From Circinella minor (lineage: Eukaryota; Mucoromycota; Mucoromycetes; Mucorales; Lichtheimiaceae), in NCBI GenBank assembly GCA_016758965.1, contig JAEPRB010000123.1:1-64000 (forward strand): a DNA stretch of 64,000 nucleotides, given 5' to 3'. Shown one piece after another: positions 13,188 through 25,331 of this stretch. The notes under the pieces are model-generated. The model made no database searches. It was not told the origin of the DNA and saw nothing but the letters and a program-made list of their open reading frames with translations. Position 1 is the stretch's first letter, and every line of letters begins with the position of its first letter. Both the position numbers and the translations under genes were made by a program.

Positions 13188-13743
13188 TAAGGATAAAAAT
13201 AATCATTATAATATTACATACAACCACATACATAACCCATAATAGTAATCATAATAAATCAGAGTGAGAATAAATAAGAAGGGAGAAAAAGTAACTTTAT
13301 ATATTAAACTTTTTTTTTGTGTATTACTTCTCACGTAATTTTTTTTTTTTTATTCTGCATCAAAAAAAAGAAAAAATGAGTCAGGGTTTTAAAAAAAAAG
13401 ATTTGCGGGGGAGAGAGGAAAAAAAAGAACGGGGGGTGGTTAGTGGAAAAAGCGAGGGGTAAGGATGGGGAGATAGCGGCAATTTTTGTTGTACCTAAAG
13501 TCGTTGTCCAATAGAAAAAAGAACCTATTTAATCATTTATAAGTAATATATCCTGGGTACTAGCTGTTTTTTTTTTTTTGTTTCAAATGATGTATATTTT
13601 TGTGTTTTATAAATGCTAGAGTGATCCGGTTGATTGCTAGAAAAAAAAATTAAGAAGCATCACATAGAATTCTATATTGCTATTGGATAGTTTTTAATAT
13701 GGGAACCGCAGCGCCATAATGAGTCTGCCGCTTAGTTCGTCAC

Positions 13744-13783
<40 letters not shown>

Positions 13784-14321
13784 AACTGAGAATTTTTTTC
13801 AAAATAATATAAAATTCAAACACACAGCAAGTTTTTTTTTTCTTTGCCCATCCATTTACATTTCCTTCGTCCATTGGTTTTTGCTTAATTGTCTTTTATT
13901 TCTTTTATTTTTTTTAATCGACAAATCAAAAAGAAAAACCTTTTCAAGGACGAGTTAGAGCAGTTGCGGCCCTCTCTTTCTCACTTCTTTTTTTTTCTTT
14001 TATAACTCTTACTAGGTTATTATTACCTTTTTCTTACCCCCCGCCTTTTTTTATATACTCTTCACATTTTTAAGTGTTAATTCCCTTAAGTGTTGGGTTC
14101 TATTTTTTGAAAAAAAAAGAGCTTCAGTAAGTTTATTGTTTTAAAAAAAAAGAAACCTCTTTTCTTTGTAATAATTATAACAACAAATCTTTAAAGGAAG
14201 TTTTTACATAACTTTTTTCTACTTGTTATTTTTTTTTACGGGAATCCCCCCTCTCTCCAAATCTTTTTTACCCCATTTGTATTCTTTTAACTCCCCCCCT
14301 TCAAATATTATTACAACAAAG
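13188..14321. other. Intergenic, with a 36-base poly-A run
   Basis: No gene seen. The region contains a long poly-A tract at about 13746-13781 and G-rich stretches (13400-13470). A CT-rich leader (14180-14300) precedes the cyclin gene. An in-frame ATG at 14223 would extend the cyclin by 33 residues of Phe/Pro-rich sequence; I prefer the downstream ATG. Confidence 0.55.
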
Positions 14322-15459
14322 ATGCAATTGCGATTGGAGCCGGTACAGCCTTATTCGCTGTTTCCACCTATGACGACGACCACGACCACGAATAATACTA
14401 CTTCAACAAATAGTAATTCAACATCGTCATATTATCCTCAACAACAGCATTCGCAACAAGTGTTCCCGCCGCTTCCGAACCCATATCGCGATGCTTTGTT
14501 ACCACCTTTAATTACTACTACTACTACCAACAATAATACAACGAAGCGGCTTTCTGCTTTCGAACCGGTTATTGCTAGTAATCATAATAGTAATAATACT
14601 AGTCCAGTAACACCATCACCTCCACCTATTATTGATGATATTCCACGATTGGCCGACTTTGCTTCGTCGATCATTTATCTCATGTGGCATGCTCGTAAAA
14701 AGATGAGTCTTAAATCTGTCAACCAGGCTTATCTTATTGATGCCACAAAACCAAGTCCAGCTTTTAAAAAGTTTTGTTTGCAAGTAAGTTATTTATATAT
14801 CATTTGAAGGAGAGGAAAAGAAAGGAATTATGAGGTTACTATGACAATGGTGACTATAGCAACTACAATAACTATACAACAAAACTGAAGAATGTCGAAA
14901 CACTTATAAACTTTATATCTATTTTTAATGATTAGGTGCTTACAGCCACACAGCTATCACAAAATGCCGTGTATCTTGCATTAAAATATATATGTGCATT
15001 GCTACGTACCAATCCAAGTATTGAAGGGGCTGATGGATCAGAATATCGTTTGTTCACCGTTGCTCTCATGCTTGGTAAGTTAAATTTTTTTTTAAAAAAA
15101 ACTTGTATTTTGCTCATCATCAATTGTATATTACCATTATTTTGTTTTTTTTTATTCATACAATCATTCTATTTTATTTATAGCCAACAAATTTCTTGAT
15201 GATAGCACGTTCACAAACAAGACATGGTCGGATGTGTCCGGCATGAAGTTGCATGACCTTAACACAATGGAGGCGGAGTTCCTGGAAGCTATTGGATATG
15301 GCTTGTTCATCCGGGAATATGAATTTGACCAATGGCGACACTCAGTAGATGGATGCCGTGCGCACGTGCAAAGGATGGCAATGATGGTGGATGTTGACAA
15401 TACAGCTTTGATGAAAGATGTTTTAATTCGTCTTGGACTGTATCAAGAAACTTTACTTG

Positions 15460-15490
<31 letters not shown>

Positions 15491-15896
15491 TGTTTGGGAG
15501 GCAGCTTTTGAAGCTTCACGATTATTACAATTGGAAAATAATCAACGCCAACATAATTTGAACCTATACGCTAAAGCCCATAGTTTGGTTCCTCTCCGAC
15601 CTCAACGTTATACGGCACCACCACCGCCAATTAGTCGCTATGGAGATCCTCCTTTTCATTACTATCAACAACAACACCATCATCATCATCATCCATATAA
15701 TCAACCTCCATCACAACAACGTAGATCTTCAACAACAAACCCACCTGGTTTGCCTACAGAACCCATGTATAAAAAACAATTACCGCCACCTGGTTTAAAT
15801 ACAAGTTATTATTTTGAATATCGACCATTTGAATCATCGGCTTCTTGTTCTTGGGCTACAGCACCAACAATGACAAACCAGGATTACTATCTCTAA
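14322..15896 (+). CDS. Clg1-like cyclin (Pho85-type cyclin family)
   Basis: Three exons join in phase to 437 aa: 14322-14783, 14936-15074 and 15184-15896. The N-terminal 110 residues are low-complexity (Thr, Asn, Pro). The cyclin box spans about 115-260. It starts at LADFASSIIYLMWHARK and continues through NAVYLALKYICALLRTNPSI and GSEYRLFTVALMLANKFLDD to FTNKTWSDVSG and MEAEFLEAIGYGLFIREYEF. The signature ANKFLDD..FTNKTWSDVSG is characteristic of fungal Pcl/Clg1-type cyclins that partner the Pho85/CDK5-like kinase; this is family knowledge. The C-terminus has a poly-Gln run coded by pure CAA repeats, a His run and Pro-rich sequence. Targets and cell-cycle timing cannot be read here. The exon 1 start is chosen because residues before 14322 are homopolymer-like. 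Confidence 0.85.
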
Positions 15897-17063
15897 CAAT
15901 CATAATAATCCAAACCAACAAACATATATTCTAACCCCTCTCTCTTTTTATATTATAACCTTATCTATCTTCTTATGATTTTTCTCTACCTCTCTCTCTC
16001 TCTATATTTTTTTTTCTTTTTATTATATACGTATATACTTTCTCTCTCTCCAAATCTACTTCCCCTTTTTACTTTTTTTTTTTATTTCTTCTCTTTTTCA
16101 GAGTTTTTTTTTTGGAAAAAGAAAGAAAAAAAAAAGATAATGATAATGTTGTCATTATTTTGTTTTAGTCTTTTTTTTTCCTTTATCTCTCTCCTCCCCC
16201 CTCCCCTTCCCCCTTTTTTTTTCTCTCTATCTCAGAGGCGTTTTTTTTGAAACGGTTTTCTTTTGTCTCCTGAATCCATTTCAATTACCCTTTTTTTTTT
16301 ACGTCTCTTTTTTTTTTTTTTTTTACAAATGAAATTTTTTATAATATAAGGCAATTTTTTTATTATTACTATATAACAAAAAAAAATGATATATATATAT
16401 ATATATATTGCTGTGTGGTTTTTTTACATTATTATCATATCTAGGCTACTAAAGATTTTCTATCAAAATATTATTGTCTTTATTCAACACATTTCTATCT
16501 TTTTTTTCTTTATTAGCGATGGTAACATTGGAGCAACTGAGGAGCGCCTGCACTATTGTTATTTCCTGTTGTTGTTGTTGCTGATTTTTTCAACTTTATA
16601 ACAGTAGTACCAACATTAGTTATTACTAACAAAATCGTGGTCAAAATCATAAAGCACACATTCCAAATAGATATAATGATATTTGTGATAATTACGGTTT
16701 CGTGGTTCACACTTTATTTTTACGTACGTACTCAAAAGGGCCCAGTGCTAACAACACATATGCTGGTAAATAATATGGTGGCATATTGCAAGAATTGGAA
16801 TACTACGTACGTAGATGACTTTGATTAATAACTGATAACAGAGGTTGCTGAAGGAGTCATTTTATTCTGCGCTTCATCATCCTCTTGAAAAGACTCTTAT
16901 TATACAACGTGTCGTTGCTTTTTACTGGCAAAAAAAAAAAAAGAAACAATAGTAAGGGAATAACAAAAATAATATTAAATGCAATACACCACTATTAGCA
17001 TCACCAGAATACCAAGTACAGCAACAACAACTCACATATTATTCAAGAAATCAAAAATGATTA
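15897..17063. other. Intergenic, low complexity
   Basis: Pyrimidine-rich 3' flank of the cyclin gene (15950-16330) with long T and CT runs, then AT-rich sequence up to the MITE at 17064. No protein-like frame is convincing. Confidence 0.5.
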
Positions 17064-17346
17064 CAGTTGATCCCCGAATTTTGCAAAATGATTATTTCCT
17101 TGCAGAACTGAGGGTTTTCAAATTAGTGGGAGTGGATATTTCACAGCTTAGATTTTTATACGTGATAGTTCCAGTCTATATATTATGTCGGCATCTACTT
17201 TTTTTTTCCATCGATGTCTTCAATACATTAGGAATTTCCCCTGGTTAATTCAGGGTTTACTAAGTGTTTTGTGACACTTCCTTCCAAAAAGTTGCGGAAC
17301 ACGGGGTTTTCAAAGTAGCAGGAGTGTAAAAACCGGAGGTCTACTG
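17064..17346. mobile_element. Pogo/Tigger-like MITE, 283 bp
   Basis: The left end reads TA-CAGTTGATCCCCG and the right end, read on the other strand, TA-CAGTAGACCTCCG. The ends are imperfect terminal inverted repeats starting with CAGT and flanked by TA on both sides, as in pogo-type Tc1/mariner elements. Inner sequence near both ends contains GTTGCGGAACAC and GTTTTCAAA.TAG.-type blocks that recur in the other copies in this window. There is no coding capacity. Confidence 0.7.
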
Positions 17347-18010
17347 TACTGCATCTATTTCTACATATCATCGTAGTTAATATTTTATTAATCTTGATTG
17401 ATCTAACACAATTACGTATCAAGTGATAATGTAGGGAACATACCATTATACGATCAATTTCCAAATATTACTTTACTTTCAAAACGACAAAGTACAGACA
17501 CTTATTACGTTAACGCTGTAATTAAGTGTGCTACTTGATAAACCCCACTATGAATACCATCAGGGTCAAGGAGGTAGAACAAGAAGCAATTGAAGTATGG
17601 AAAAAAAATTAGGTTAATTTGGATGTGAACTATTTTTCAAAGCAGTGTATGAAACGTGAATGACACAAAATGAAACAAATTATATTGAATATTACGTATC
17701 TTAAGATGCGGTTGAAGTGAGTTTTCAATGATATTTGTGAAAACTCATTAATCATCTTCTTAATATATATATACATATGCATAATGTCATGAAAGTAATT
17801 TGGAATACATATAAATAACACAGCCTCTTTTTTTTATTTTTTATTTCATTTTCAAAATATTTTTACACTGCTGATACATTATCAAAATTGTTGATCGAAT
17901 GAAAGTAATAAGGAGGATATTTATATATTTTTGATGATGGTAATGTGATGTCTTGTTGTTGCTTTTATTGTTACAATGTGTGTATATATGTGAACGTATT
18001 TGAGTAGGCC
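17347..18010. other. Intergenic, no gene seen
   Basis: AT-rich DNA between the MITE and the 3' end of the minus-strand phosphoesterase. No feature beyond short TA tracts. Confidence 0.5.
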
Positions 18011-19309
18011 TTAAAGGTCGAATGGTTTGGCATTCTTATCTTTTTGGCCTAGATCACCGAGATCCCACTAATAATATATAGTTATGCAGATAATTCAGAT
18101 GTGAGCTATTGTTTGTATAATAATTTAAAATATAACAGATAAAGTTATATACTTGAGAAAAAAAAGAGAGGGAAAGAAAAACTTACATTATCTTCAATGG
18201 TACGCAACAATGAATAATGATCATATTTATTCTTGTCCTTTTTTGTTTTTGGAGCATTCTTCCAATCAGGACCAATCAAAGCAGTATAAATATGATTTGT
18301 TTCTGTATTATAATCATCTTCATCAAAGGTAATCACAAACATGGTATTTTTACTGAAAGCTGGATTCTTGATACGAGGTTCAAGAAACTTCTTGAGCCAT
18401 CTAGCACCGTAATCCATATCCTTTTCATGAGCATCATTGTTAAGCTAAAATAATATAAATTAATATAAACCAAATGCGTTAACTATATATCCATTACATC
18501 AACCAATAGTATAATGATAAATGTTGTGTTTCAAAAAAACTCACATCAGGAGTATAAAAGGCGTATTGAGGAACTTTGTTGTTCTTGATATCCTTGTCCA
18601 ATTGCTTAGCGTTGACAATTTTGGCACAACGTTTTTTATCTTTTTGAATATTTGTAAATGATATGAATGGATTATGTTTACGAGCATAATTATCAATATC
18701 CATTTCTTTGTTACAACCTCCAGGATAGTCTTCTTGATACGATTTCCAACTAATGTCTTTCTTTTCAAGTAAATCCACAATTGTGTCGCGATCAATATTG
18801 GACTCATCATTTTCGTTGGTGCCATCCGTTGAACCGCTAATCATAGAAATCTATATATTTGTGATTCATTAATATTAGCATGTTTTATCACAATAAAATA
18901 GAAGGGAGTTTTTTTTTTCAACGACAAAAGCAAAGAACAACAACAAAAAGCTACTTACGTAATTGGGTTGAGAAGGATGTGATGTGCCTCGATAATTGGT
19001 TAATAAAACACCATTATGCTTACTTGGTAACGATTTAAGGTAATCGTTTTTCATGGCGGTTTTATAATCTTTGTTTTCAAAAACGATAATAACAACACGA
19101 TCAAAGTATTTTCCAGGTACCAGACCAGATTCGGAAGAGGAAGATGTCTTGCTATCATCAACACTGTCACTGTCGTGTTCGTCATGTTTTCCACGTTTAT
19201 CCAGAGAAGTGATTCCACTGCTCATACTAACGTCATCTTGAACGACAGGAAGAGCTTGGCCCAGCCAAAAAAGAGAAGTAGCTGCCAGAACGAATGATGA
19301 AAGCTTCAT
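18011..19309 (-). CDS. Secreted acid-phosphatase/phospholipase-C-like phosphoesterase (PF04185 type)
   Basis: Four exons on the minus strand give 323 aa: 19309-18959, 18850-18545, 18444-18187 and 18067-18011. All junctions are GT-AG and in phase. A clear signal peptide opens the protein (MKLSSFVLAATSLFWLGQA), followed by an Asp/Ser-rich spacer. The catalytic domain follows: VVIIVFENKDY near residue 75, the hallmark TSHPSQPNY at the end of exon 1, ISMISGSTDG, YQEDYPGGC, and FVITFDEDDYNTETNHIYT in exon 3. The last 19-codon exon (TGG GAT CTC GGT start, product WDLGDLGQKDKNAKPF) matches the usual C-terminal N-W-D-L-G element of this family. These enzymes hydrolyse phosphate esters outside the cell, often under phosphate limitation. 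The exact substrate is not determinable. Confidence 0.83.
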
Positions 19310-20783
19310 GATGATAATACTACAATAGAAGAAAAATGAATGGGAAGGGTTGAGCAGGGGGATAGAATGGTTTTGAGAGTGTGTTTTTTGATGATGAATT
19401 TATTTATATTTTTCAACAAAATAAGTCTCTTTTTATATTGAACGAACTATTGTAGTCAATGATATTGATGACGGTTTAATTGTAATCAACATGCATGGTT
19501 ACCCATCTTTTTTTTTTCTCTTCGTTTATAATTAAAAAATACTATGCCGCACATTATATGAAAGTATTATATAAAATTATTTATTATCAACTACTATACA
19601 GGCTTTTCTTTTTTGTAAATAAAGAGAATTTATTGATTATTGCTTTCGTTCATTTAGGTGCATCAAGTTAATTTTGCCGGAGTGAAGTGACACAAAACAT
19701 GCTTTTTTTTTTTTTTTTGCTTCTCAGAGACAATTATTATAATTGCGTAGAGCAGGTTCAGGAGAAAACAACCATCGAGATTTGACGCCACGCGACCTCA
19801 TGCCAGCCTCTAGATATTATAGAATTAAACAAAATATCATCTTTTAAAAGTATAAACAGTATAATTTTCCTTTATGTTGAGCCAATTTCAGCGAATAAAA
19901 TACTATTATTATTTTTGGAAGGGGCTGGGTACATACAAATGTGTTTCAATAATAATAATAATAATTATACCAATAATAAAGCTAAATTCTTTCTCAGATT
20001 GTTCATATTATTATTATTATTATTATTGACATGGAAAGTTATGACCTGTTTGCATATACTGTATAAAGCAACTAATTATTCTTTCTTTTTATTTCGTTCT
20101 CCACCTTTTCTTTTTGGAGTTATTTCTTATTAAGAAGGGACGATAATAATAATAATGATGATGATAGAGGCAATATATTCACAAAAAAAAAAAAATGTAA
20201 ACCAGGTATTTTTACTAAATTCGTTATAAAAACCCGAAAAAGAGAAATTTTTACTTTGCCGAATGGTAGTTAATGATTACATTTTCTTTATAAATGATTT
20301 GAACCTTGATAAAGAAAGAAAAACGTGTAACAAATATATTTTATGTCATAATTTGATTTAAAATTAACCTTTTGTAGTTATTATATTATTAAGGAACTTT
20401 CTCTTTCTCTCTTTCAATTTAGGTGACAAAAAGGAAAAACCTTAATTACTGCGAAAGTTACACATTGCCTTGTGTTTGAACTTTTTTTTTTTTAATTGTC
20501 TTTTATACTTACCTTGTTTCCAAAAAGAAAACAATTTTTTTTTCTTTCCTCTTCTTTTCTTTACTATCTTTTTCTTCTCCTTTTTTTTTTCTTTCTTACT
20601 TATTTACAATAATTTACATGCACCTGTCTGGGACTTGTTTATGTCTGTGCGTGTGAGCCTCAAAAGATAAAAAATAAAAACTACGACAGAAAAAAATCAA
20701 CAGAGACAAAAGATAGCGTAAACAAGTAAAAAAAAAACTGATTGTCATATTGTAAAAAAAAAAAAAAACACTTATACAAGAGA
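19310..20783. other. Intergenic between divergent secreted-protein genes
   Basis: About 1.5 kb carrying the promoters of two signal-peptide genes transcribed in opposite directions. It holds (TAA)n tracts (19951-19965, 20009-20025) and a T/CT-rich block (20480-20600). No gene recognised. Confidence 0.5.
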
Positions 20784-21741
20784 ATGAAATGGCTGGTGCT
20801 ACAGCTGACGATCTTACTTGTCGTGTTTGCAGCGCAAGCAACTCATCAAGATACTGTATACATATCTCTTGATAATGAATCAACGCGTAAAATTGATATC
20901 GATCTTTTTACACATGATGCAACTATTCATATGTTATCAGACCTTGATAACAATTATTCTCAAGTATCTAAACAATTCTTGAAAAGATTCCGCGAGCACT
21001 CTATTATATACCATGATGAATGTACTATATCACAAAAGCAAGAGTCATTATCGGCATCGTTGATCATTGATTTACCCATGTTAAAAGATCAAGTATTAGA
21101 TGCTGCTGAAGGTAAATGTACATTTTGCTGGGGGGGGGTTTATTTCTTTCAAAGATGATAATTTCTTTACCAATGTTCAATATTATTTGGTAGTCTGAAG
21201 TCATAATTCACCTTTTTAGTTATAACTTTGGATCTACAGAAAGAGGAGAATATTAACTAAACATGTTTTTTCCTTTTTTGATTTAATATGTATAGCATTA
21301 ATTGGTGATAAATTATCGACTGTCTGGAACATAATTGACACAAAATCTTTATTACACAGACAAATCCAGTATATAACACGACATGTTTGTCCCGACTTGA
21401 CTCATCTTTGTTTGATCGAGAATGAAGATATTGTAAAGCAACAATTGGATAATTATATTCATCATCATATCATTTCATCAATTAATCACTTACTTGATGA
21501 TTATATTCCTCAATTATGTGAATTAGCTCAGTATCAAGCAACTCAAATTCTTTCACAATTTTTTCATCAACCATGTCTTCGATTTCATATACAACAACAA
21601 TCATCCGAAAATCAATATCATCATCAACATCATCATCGTAATAGCATTGATAATTATAATAATACTATTTATTGGCATCCTACTATTCCTATTATATCAT
21701 CAATTAATTCCATACCATTTGTATTTCATCATCATACATAA
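20784..21741 (+). CDS. Orphan secreted protein (257 aa), His/Gln-rich C-terminus
   Basis: Two exons, 20784-21111 and 21296-21741, join in phase across a GT-AG intron to 257 aa. The first 20 residues are a strong signal peptide (MKWLVLQLTILLVVFAAQA). The mature part is predicted helical, with five Cys residues (in DECTIS, HVCPDL, HLCLIE, QLCELA and QPCLRF), enough for disulfides. The tail is rich in His, Gln and Asn. I do not recognise a family. The signal peptide plus Cys pattern suggests an extracellular or cell-wall protein. The start is fixed by the signal peptide. Confidence 0.65.
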
Positions 21742-23169
21742 AAAAAGAAATGATGTGCTTTGCCTTCACCTTCAGTAAACAACGAAGGCTCCATTCTTCT
21801 TCCCTTCCATCTTTTCCATATACGTACATTCGTTTTTCTACCATATAAAATTTGCTTTCTCTCCTTGTTCTGTATATTTTATTGATTTTTCAAGCTAAAA
21901 TAATAATATATAATTATATTCATATATAAATTTTGCATTGATTTGTTTTACATAATAATGATGATAATAATAACTTGCAGCAATTCATTAATTACATTTT
22001 TTGTTTATTTGATGTATTCATGAAAGAAACCATTTCCTCTCTCTCTCTCTCACAAACACACGCACACACGCACACATACATATACATGAGCGCTTTTTAA
22101 AGTGTCAAATTTGATAGTAGTATAAAATTTGATAATAATAGCGATAAGTATATATATATATATATACATATGTAATTACTTAGCACGGGCCGACAAGACA
22201 AACTTGGGGAAGTATGTAAAAGTATTTTTTTTGTACAACATGAATACCATGGAAGATTCCTGGCTAACCAAAACATCTGTCACACAGAAAAATATGATGA
22301 ATATTCTCAGACTAAGATCGCTGATATACACCGATTATGTTATGTACAACCTTTGAATCATAAAATAAAAAATATTACAACGATAGATTATAATAAAAGT
22401 AGGTGACAAGTAGTAGATCATATATATATATTAGTATTAGTTTTATCTTATTTGCATTGTATAATTTTATATATAGTAATAATGACAACTATTTTTGTTA
22501 TATATTGACATATGAGGGTAGCTAAAAAAAAATAAAGATTTTCATTATGCATGTTTTTAAAGTTATAATTACAATCTCGTTCTTGATCCCCCGCCCTGTA
22601 CACAGATTTGGTTATTATATACACCAGACTTCACGTACATATGTGGGGTTTTTTTTTTTTTTGAATGTATATGTACATGTAATTTTTTTTTTCATCAATA
22701 AATAACTAAATTTTATAGCTCGTGCTATATATATTTGGAAAAAAAAGTTGATGTTATTACATGAAAACTATTATATGATTAATAATGGTTTGATGATGAA
22801 TGAATGGGTGCTTATATATGTATATAATAATATATCACTACAAAAGATATGAATTCATTAGTCTAATACTTATTAATTGTGTAAGGAATAAAGTAACTTT
22901 AAAATAATTTTGATTAATTGAATTATTACCAAAGATGTATTAGTTGATTAAATCGATACAATACATTTTATTTTTCAGGATAAAAATTCCTATTCTGTTA
23001 TAAAATATACTATTATTATGCAATTTGGTTCTTAGCAAAGTTAGCTCTATTTTTTTTATATGTTAATAAACAATCCTGCACAAGACGTATTATATACGCT
23101 ATACTCTTTTCATCATTATACTGTTACGTACATATTAGAGTTGATACAGGTTATTTTATAAGTATACTA
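21742..23169. other. Intergenic, no gene seen
   Basis: AT-rich DNA with (CT)n and (CA)n microsatellites at 22037-22075 and TA tracts. This marks the start of the gene-poor, repeat-rich core. Confidence 0.5.
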
Positions 23170-23506
23170 CAATCAACCCCCGGGTTTTGCACACCTGAGT
23201 TTTCCTAATTTTTCTGTTGCAGAACCGAAGACTTGCAACAAGCGAGACTTGATATATATTTAAATATGGCATTCTTTGCTGGCATTTTGGGTATTTCCAT
23301 ATTTGGATAATGATTCATAAGAATACTATACACAATTATTAAATTATAGTATAGTTTACGTACTCCCGATTAGCGCAACTCACCCAAAAATCTTGATGTA
23401 AGTTGTATGTTGCGATTCCATTAAGTATTTTTAACATTTCTAAAAACAAATGATGCAGAACCGGAAGATTTGCAAAAGCTGGAGGTGCAAAAGCGGGGGT
23501 TGACTA
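23170..23506. mobile_element. Pogo/Tigger-like MITE, 337 bp
   Basis: The left end is TA-CAATCAACCCCCG and the right end on the other strand TA-TAGTCAACCCCCG. The two ends match in the AACCCCCG block and in following TTTTGCAC motifs. TA flanks lie on both sides. Compared with CAGT ends of other copies, each end carries one C-to-T/G-to-A type change, which suggests an old copy. The 3' inner sequence contains GCAGAACCG(A/G)AGA(C/T)TTGCAA twice in the element. Confidence 0.65.
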
Positions 23507-23713
23507 TATATGATAAGTTACTTGTTTGGTTTAATAAAATTGTATGTTATGTATATATAAACCAATCTTGGTCAACATGTGTCTTATTGTTTTCATTGTC
23601 TTTATTATTTCCGAATTTGAGATCTTCATCATTTATGACCTATTCATTGTAATCCAGCTTCTCCTTCTTTACAGACATACGTATCAAATTGAAAATACAT
23701 TTGATAAAAACAA

Positions 23714-24412
23714 TCAATCTTCTTCTTGGTCGAATGAATGTTTTTCCAAAAGTATATTTGCGTCAACGTTATAAATGCCATCAGCGACTTGAACCCATCC
23801 ATACTCATTAATAAGGTTTGGATCATATTCATAAGATACTGTGTCTTCTGTTGTTGTTTCCATTGTTGCTGAGAAGGTATCATCTTCAGGGATTTTTTAT
23901 TTTTTTTTATTCTTTTTTACTGGAGGATACCAGCTTGCAGCAATCCAATATGAATAGTTAATAAACAAATCATTAGTAGGGGCTGGGCGACGTACAAATC
24001 TAAATAATCGTCGATCGCTATTAAAAAAATCTTTACTTTTTTGGATTAAGCTTGGTTGTTCTTCCATTTCGATCTACAGCAAAAAAGAAAAAAAAAAAAA
24101 AGATAGAAGCTTACATCAATCAAAGTCATAATGTTCTCAAAAGTATCTTCAAAACCTCTCAATGTTTGAATATTTGAATAAAGGAATTTCGAAAGAAATG
24201 CGAGGGAGAGCAACATAGACCTGTGGTCGATACAGGTAGATTGAACTTGTTTGATAAGCTAAACCTATTAAAATCAATAATATAAAGATTGACAAAAATA
24301 TGACTATGACAAATAAGTCTACTTTATACCATAAGATTTGTGAAAAAATTACAACACCAAATGATACCAAATGCAACATTTTTTCCCATAATGTATATGT
24401 TAAAGAAGACAT
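23714..24412 (-). pseudogene. Decayed or truncated membrane-protein gene with an in-frame TAA
   Basis: Three minus-strand exons connect in phase: 24412-24323, 24258-24115 and 24073-23714. The first encodes a hydrophobic segment (HLVSFGVVIFSQILWYK). Exon 2 reads sensibly throughout (RSMLLSLAFLSKFL, then GFEDTFENIMTLID). In exon 3 the frame is open for 58 codons, up to SYWIAASWYPPVKK. It then meets a single TAA at 23897-23899 inside an A-rich stretch, and continues open for 61 more codons with normal composition (NEYGWVQVADGIYNVD) to a TGA. Either the protein stops at 136 aa or this is a gene broken by one nonsense change. The exon 1 donor is the least certain part. I do not recognise the family. 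Confidence 0.45.
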
Positions 24413-24489
24413 GAATGGTATTGTTTACCATTTAATCAACAATATCCTTTGCTTCAACAAGGAGTTTTGTTGAGTTGCATATTTTTTTT

Positions 24490-24831
24490 TTACTTCTCAA
24501 AGAGGAGTTCACTTTCACTCTCACGTGCACCAACATCAACATCGTCTTCGCCTGAATCGTTCACAGCTGATCTTTTATCATCGTATGACATACCCTCTCT
24601 TGCCTAAGGAATAGTTTTTTAAAATACAAACTGTCAGTTCAATCTTGTTAAACTTTTTTTTTTGATTATATAAATTACCTGGAGTTTTCGGCTTTCCCGC
24701 GCCTCGGGATTAAAAGAAGCATCCCATGGCGCGGGATGCTTGCTCTAGCGGTGTTTGTCCGGCGACGCCAGAGTTCATTGTTGTGAAGGTCACTTTTCAT
24801 GAATTGAGTGTACGGATGGGTACACTCTTCT
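24490..24831 (-). pseudogene. 3' remnant of an unrecognised gene with a frameshift
   Basis: Two minus-strand exons, 24831-24679 and 24603-24490, are joined by a GT-AG intron. The last exon gives an acidic C-terminus (KRSAVNDSGEDDVDVGARES) ending in LLFEK and a stop. The end of the preceding exon reads WDASFNPEARESRKLQ in phase with it. The beginning of that same exon reads in another frame (THPYTQFMKSDLHNNELWRR). The frame change falls in a short palindrome at 24717-24741, where a 5-bp excess (GCGCC) would explain it. Further fragments of coding appearance lie upstream to about 25113 but contain stops in every frame. Family not recognised. Confidence 0.4.
24717..24741. repeat. Perfect 9-bp inverted repeat with 7-base spacer
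   Basis: AAGCATCCC and GGGATGCTT flank ATGGCGC. It sits exactly at the frame break of the remnant gene above and is markedly more GC-rich than its surroundings. Confidence 0.8.
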
Positions 24832-25331
24832 CTAAAAAAGACACAGGAATAATAAAATGAATTACAAAATAAATGGTATTTAGTTAGAAAAGACTTACCC
24901 TTTTACAAAAGATGATATTGTTATGTATATATGTCATTTTTCGGAAAAGAAGGTTCCAAACTATAGATAAAAAATTCGATTTCAGACTTCTTCTAGTACT
25001 CATCGAAAAACTTAGCATTTTCATCATACAAGTCGAGTCTAAGCTTTGTAAAATAGAATCGGGTGCCATAATTTTTGGGTACTTCCATTTTCGGCAATAA
25101 AAGTAGAGCAGTCAATTTTTGGTACAAGTAAAATGGAAGAAGTCAATGTTTGAGTCTTTTTGGGCCTTATAGCTTTACTCTTATTCTTGTTATTTTTTGC
25201 TATTAAATTTTAATATCATATAAAAATTTATAACTGATAATGTTGACTAGAGTATAGGGTATTATTATTAAGCTGAATGAGGTGCATCATAGTACTCAAA
25301 AATAAATAAAAATCTAAAAAGAAAAAAAAAA

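Noticed and set aside
14223..14321. Upstream in-frame ATG extending the cyclin
   Set aside because: The 33 added residues derive from a T/C-rich leader and resemble untranslated sequence.
16386..16828. Plus-strand frames of 70-90 codons
   Set aside because: Made mostly of Ile/Tyr/Phe/Leu codons from AT-rich repeats, without splice or start context.
24884..25113. Minus-strand frame in which stops fall where Trp would look natural, suggesting an altered genetic code or RIP-like mutation
   Set aside because: No homologue confirms Trp at those sites, the exon phase does not match the next exon, and genes elsewhere in the window use the standard code. Simple decay is enough.
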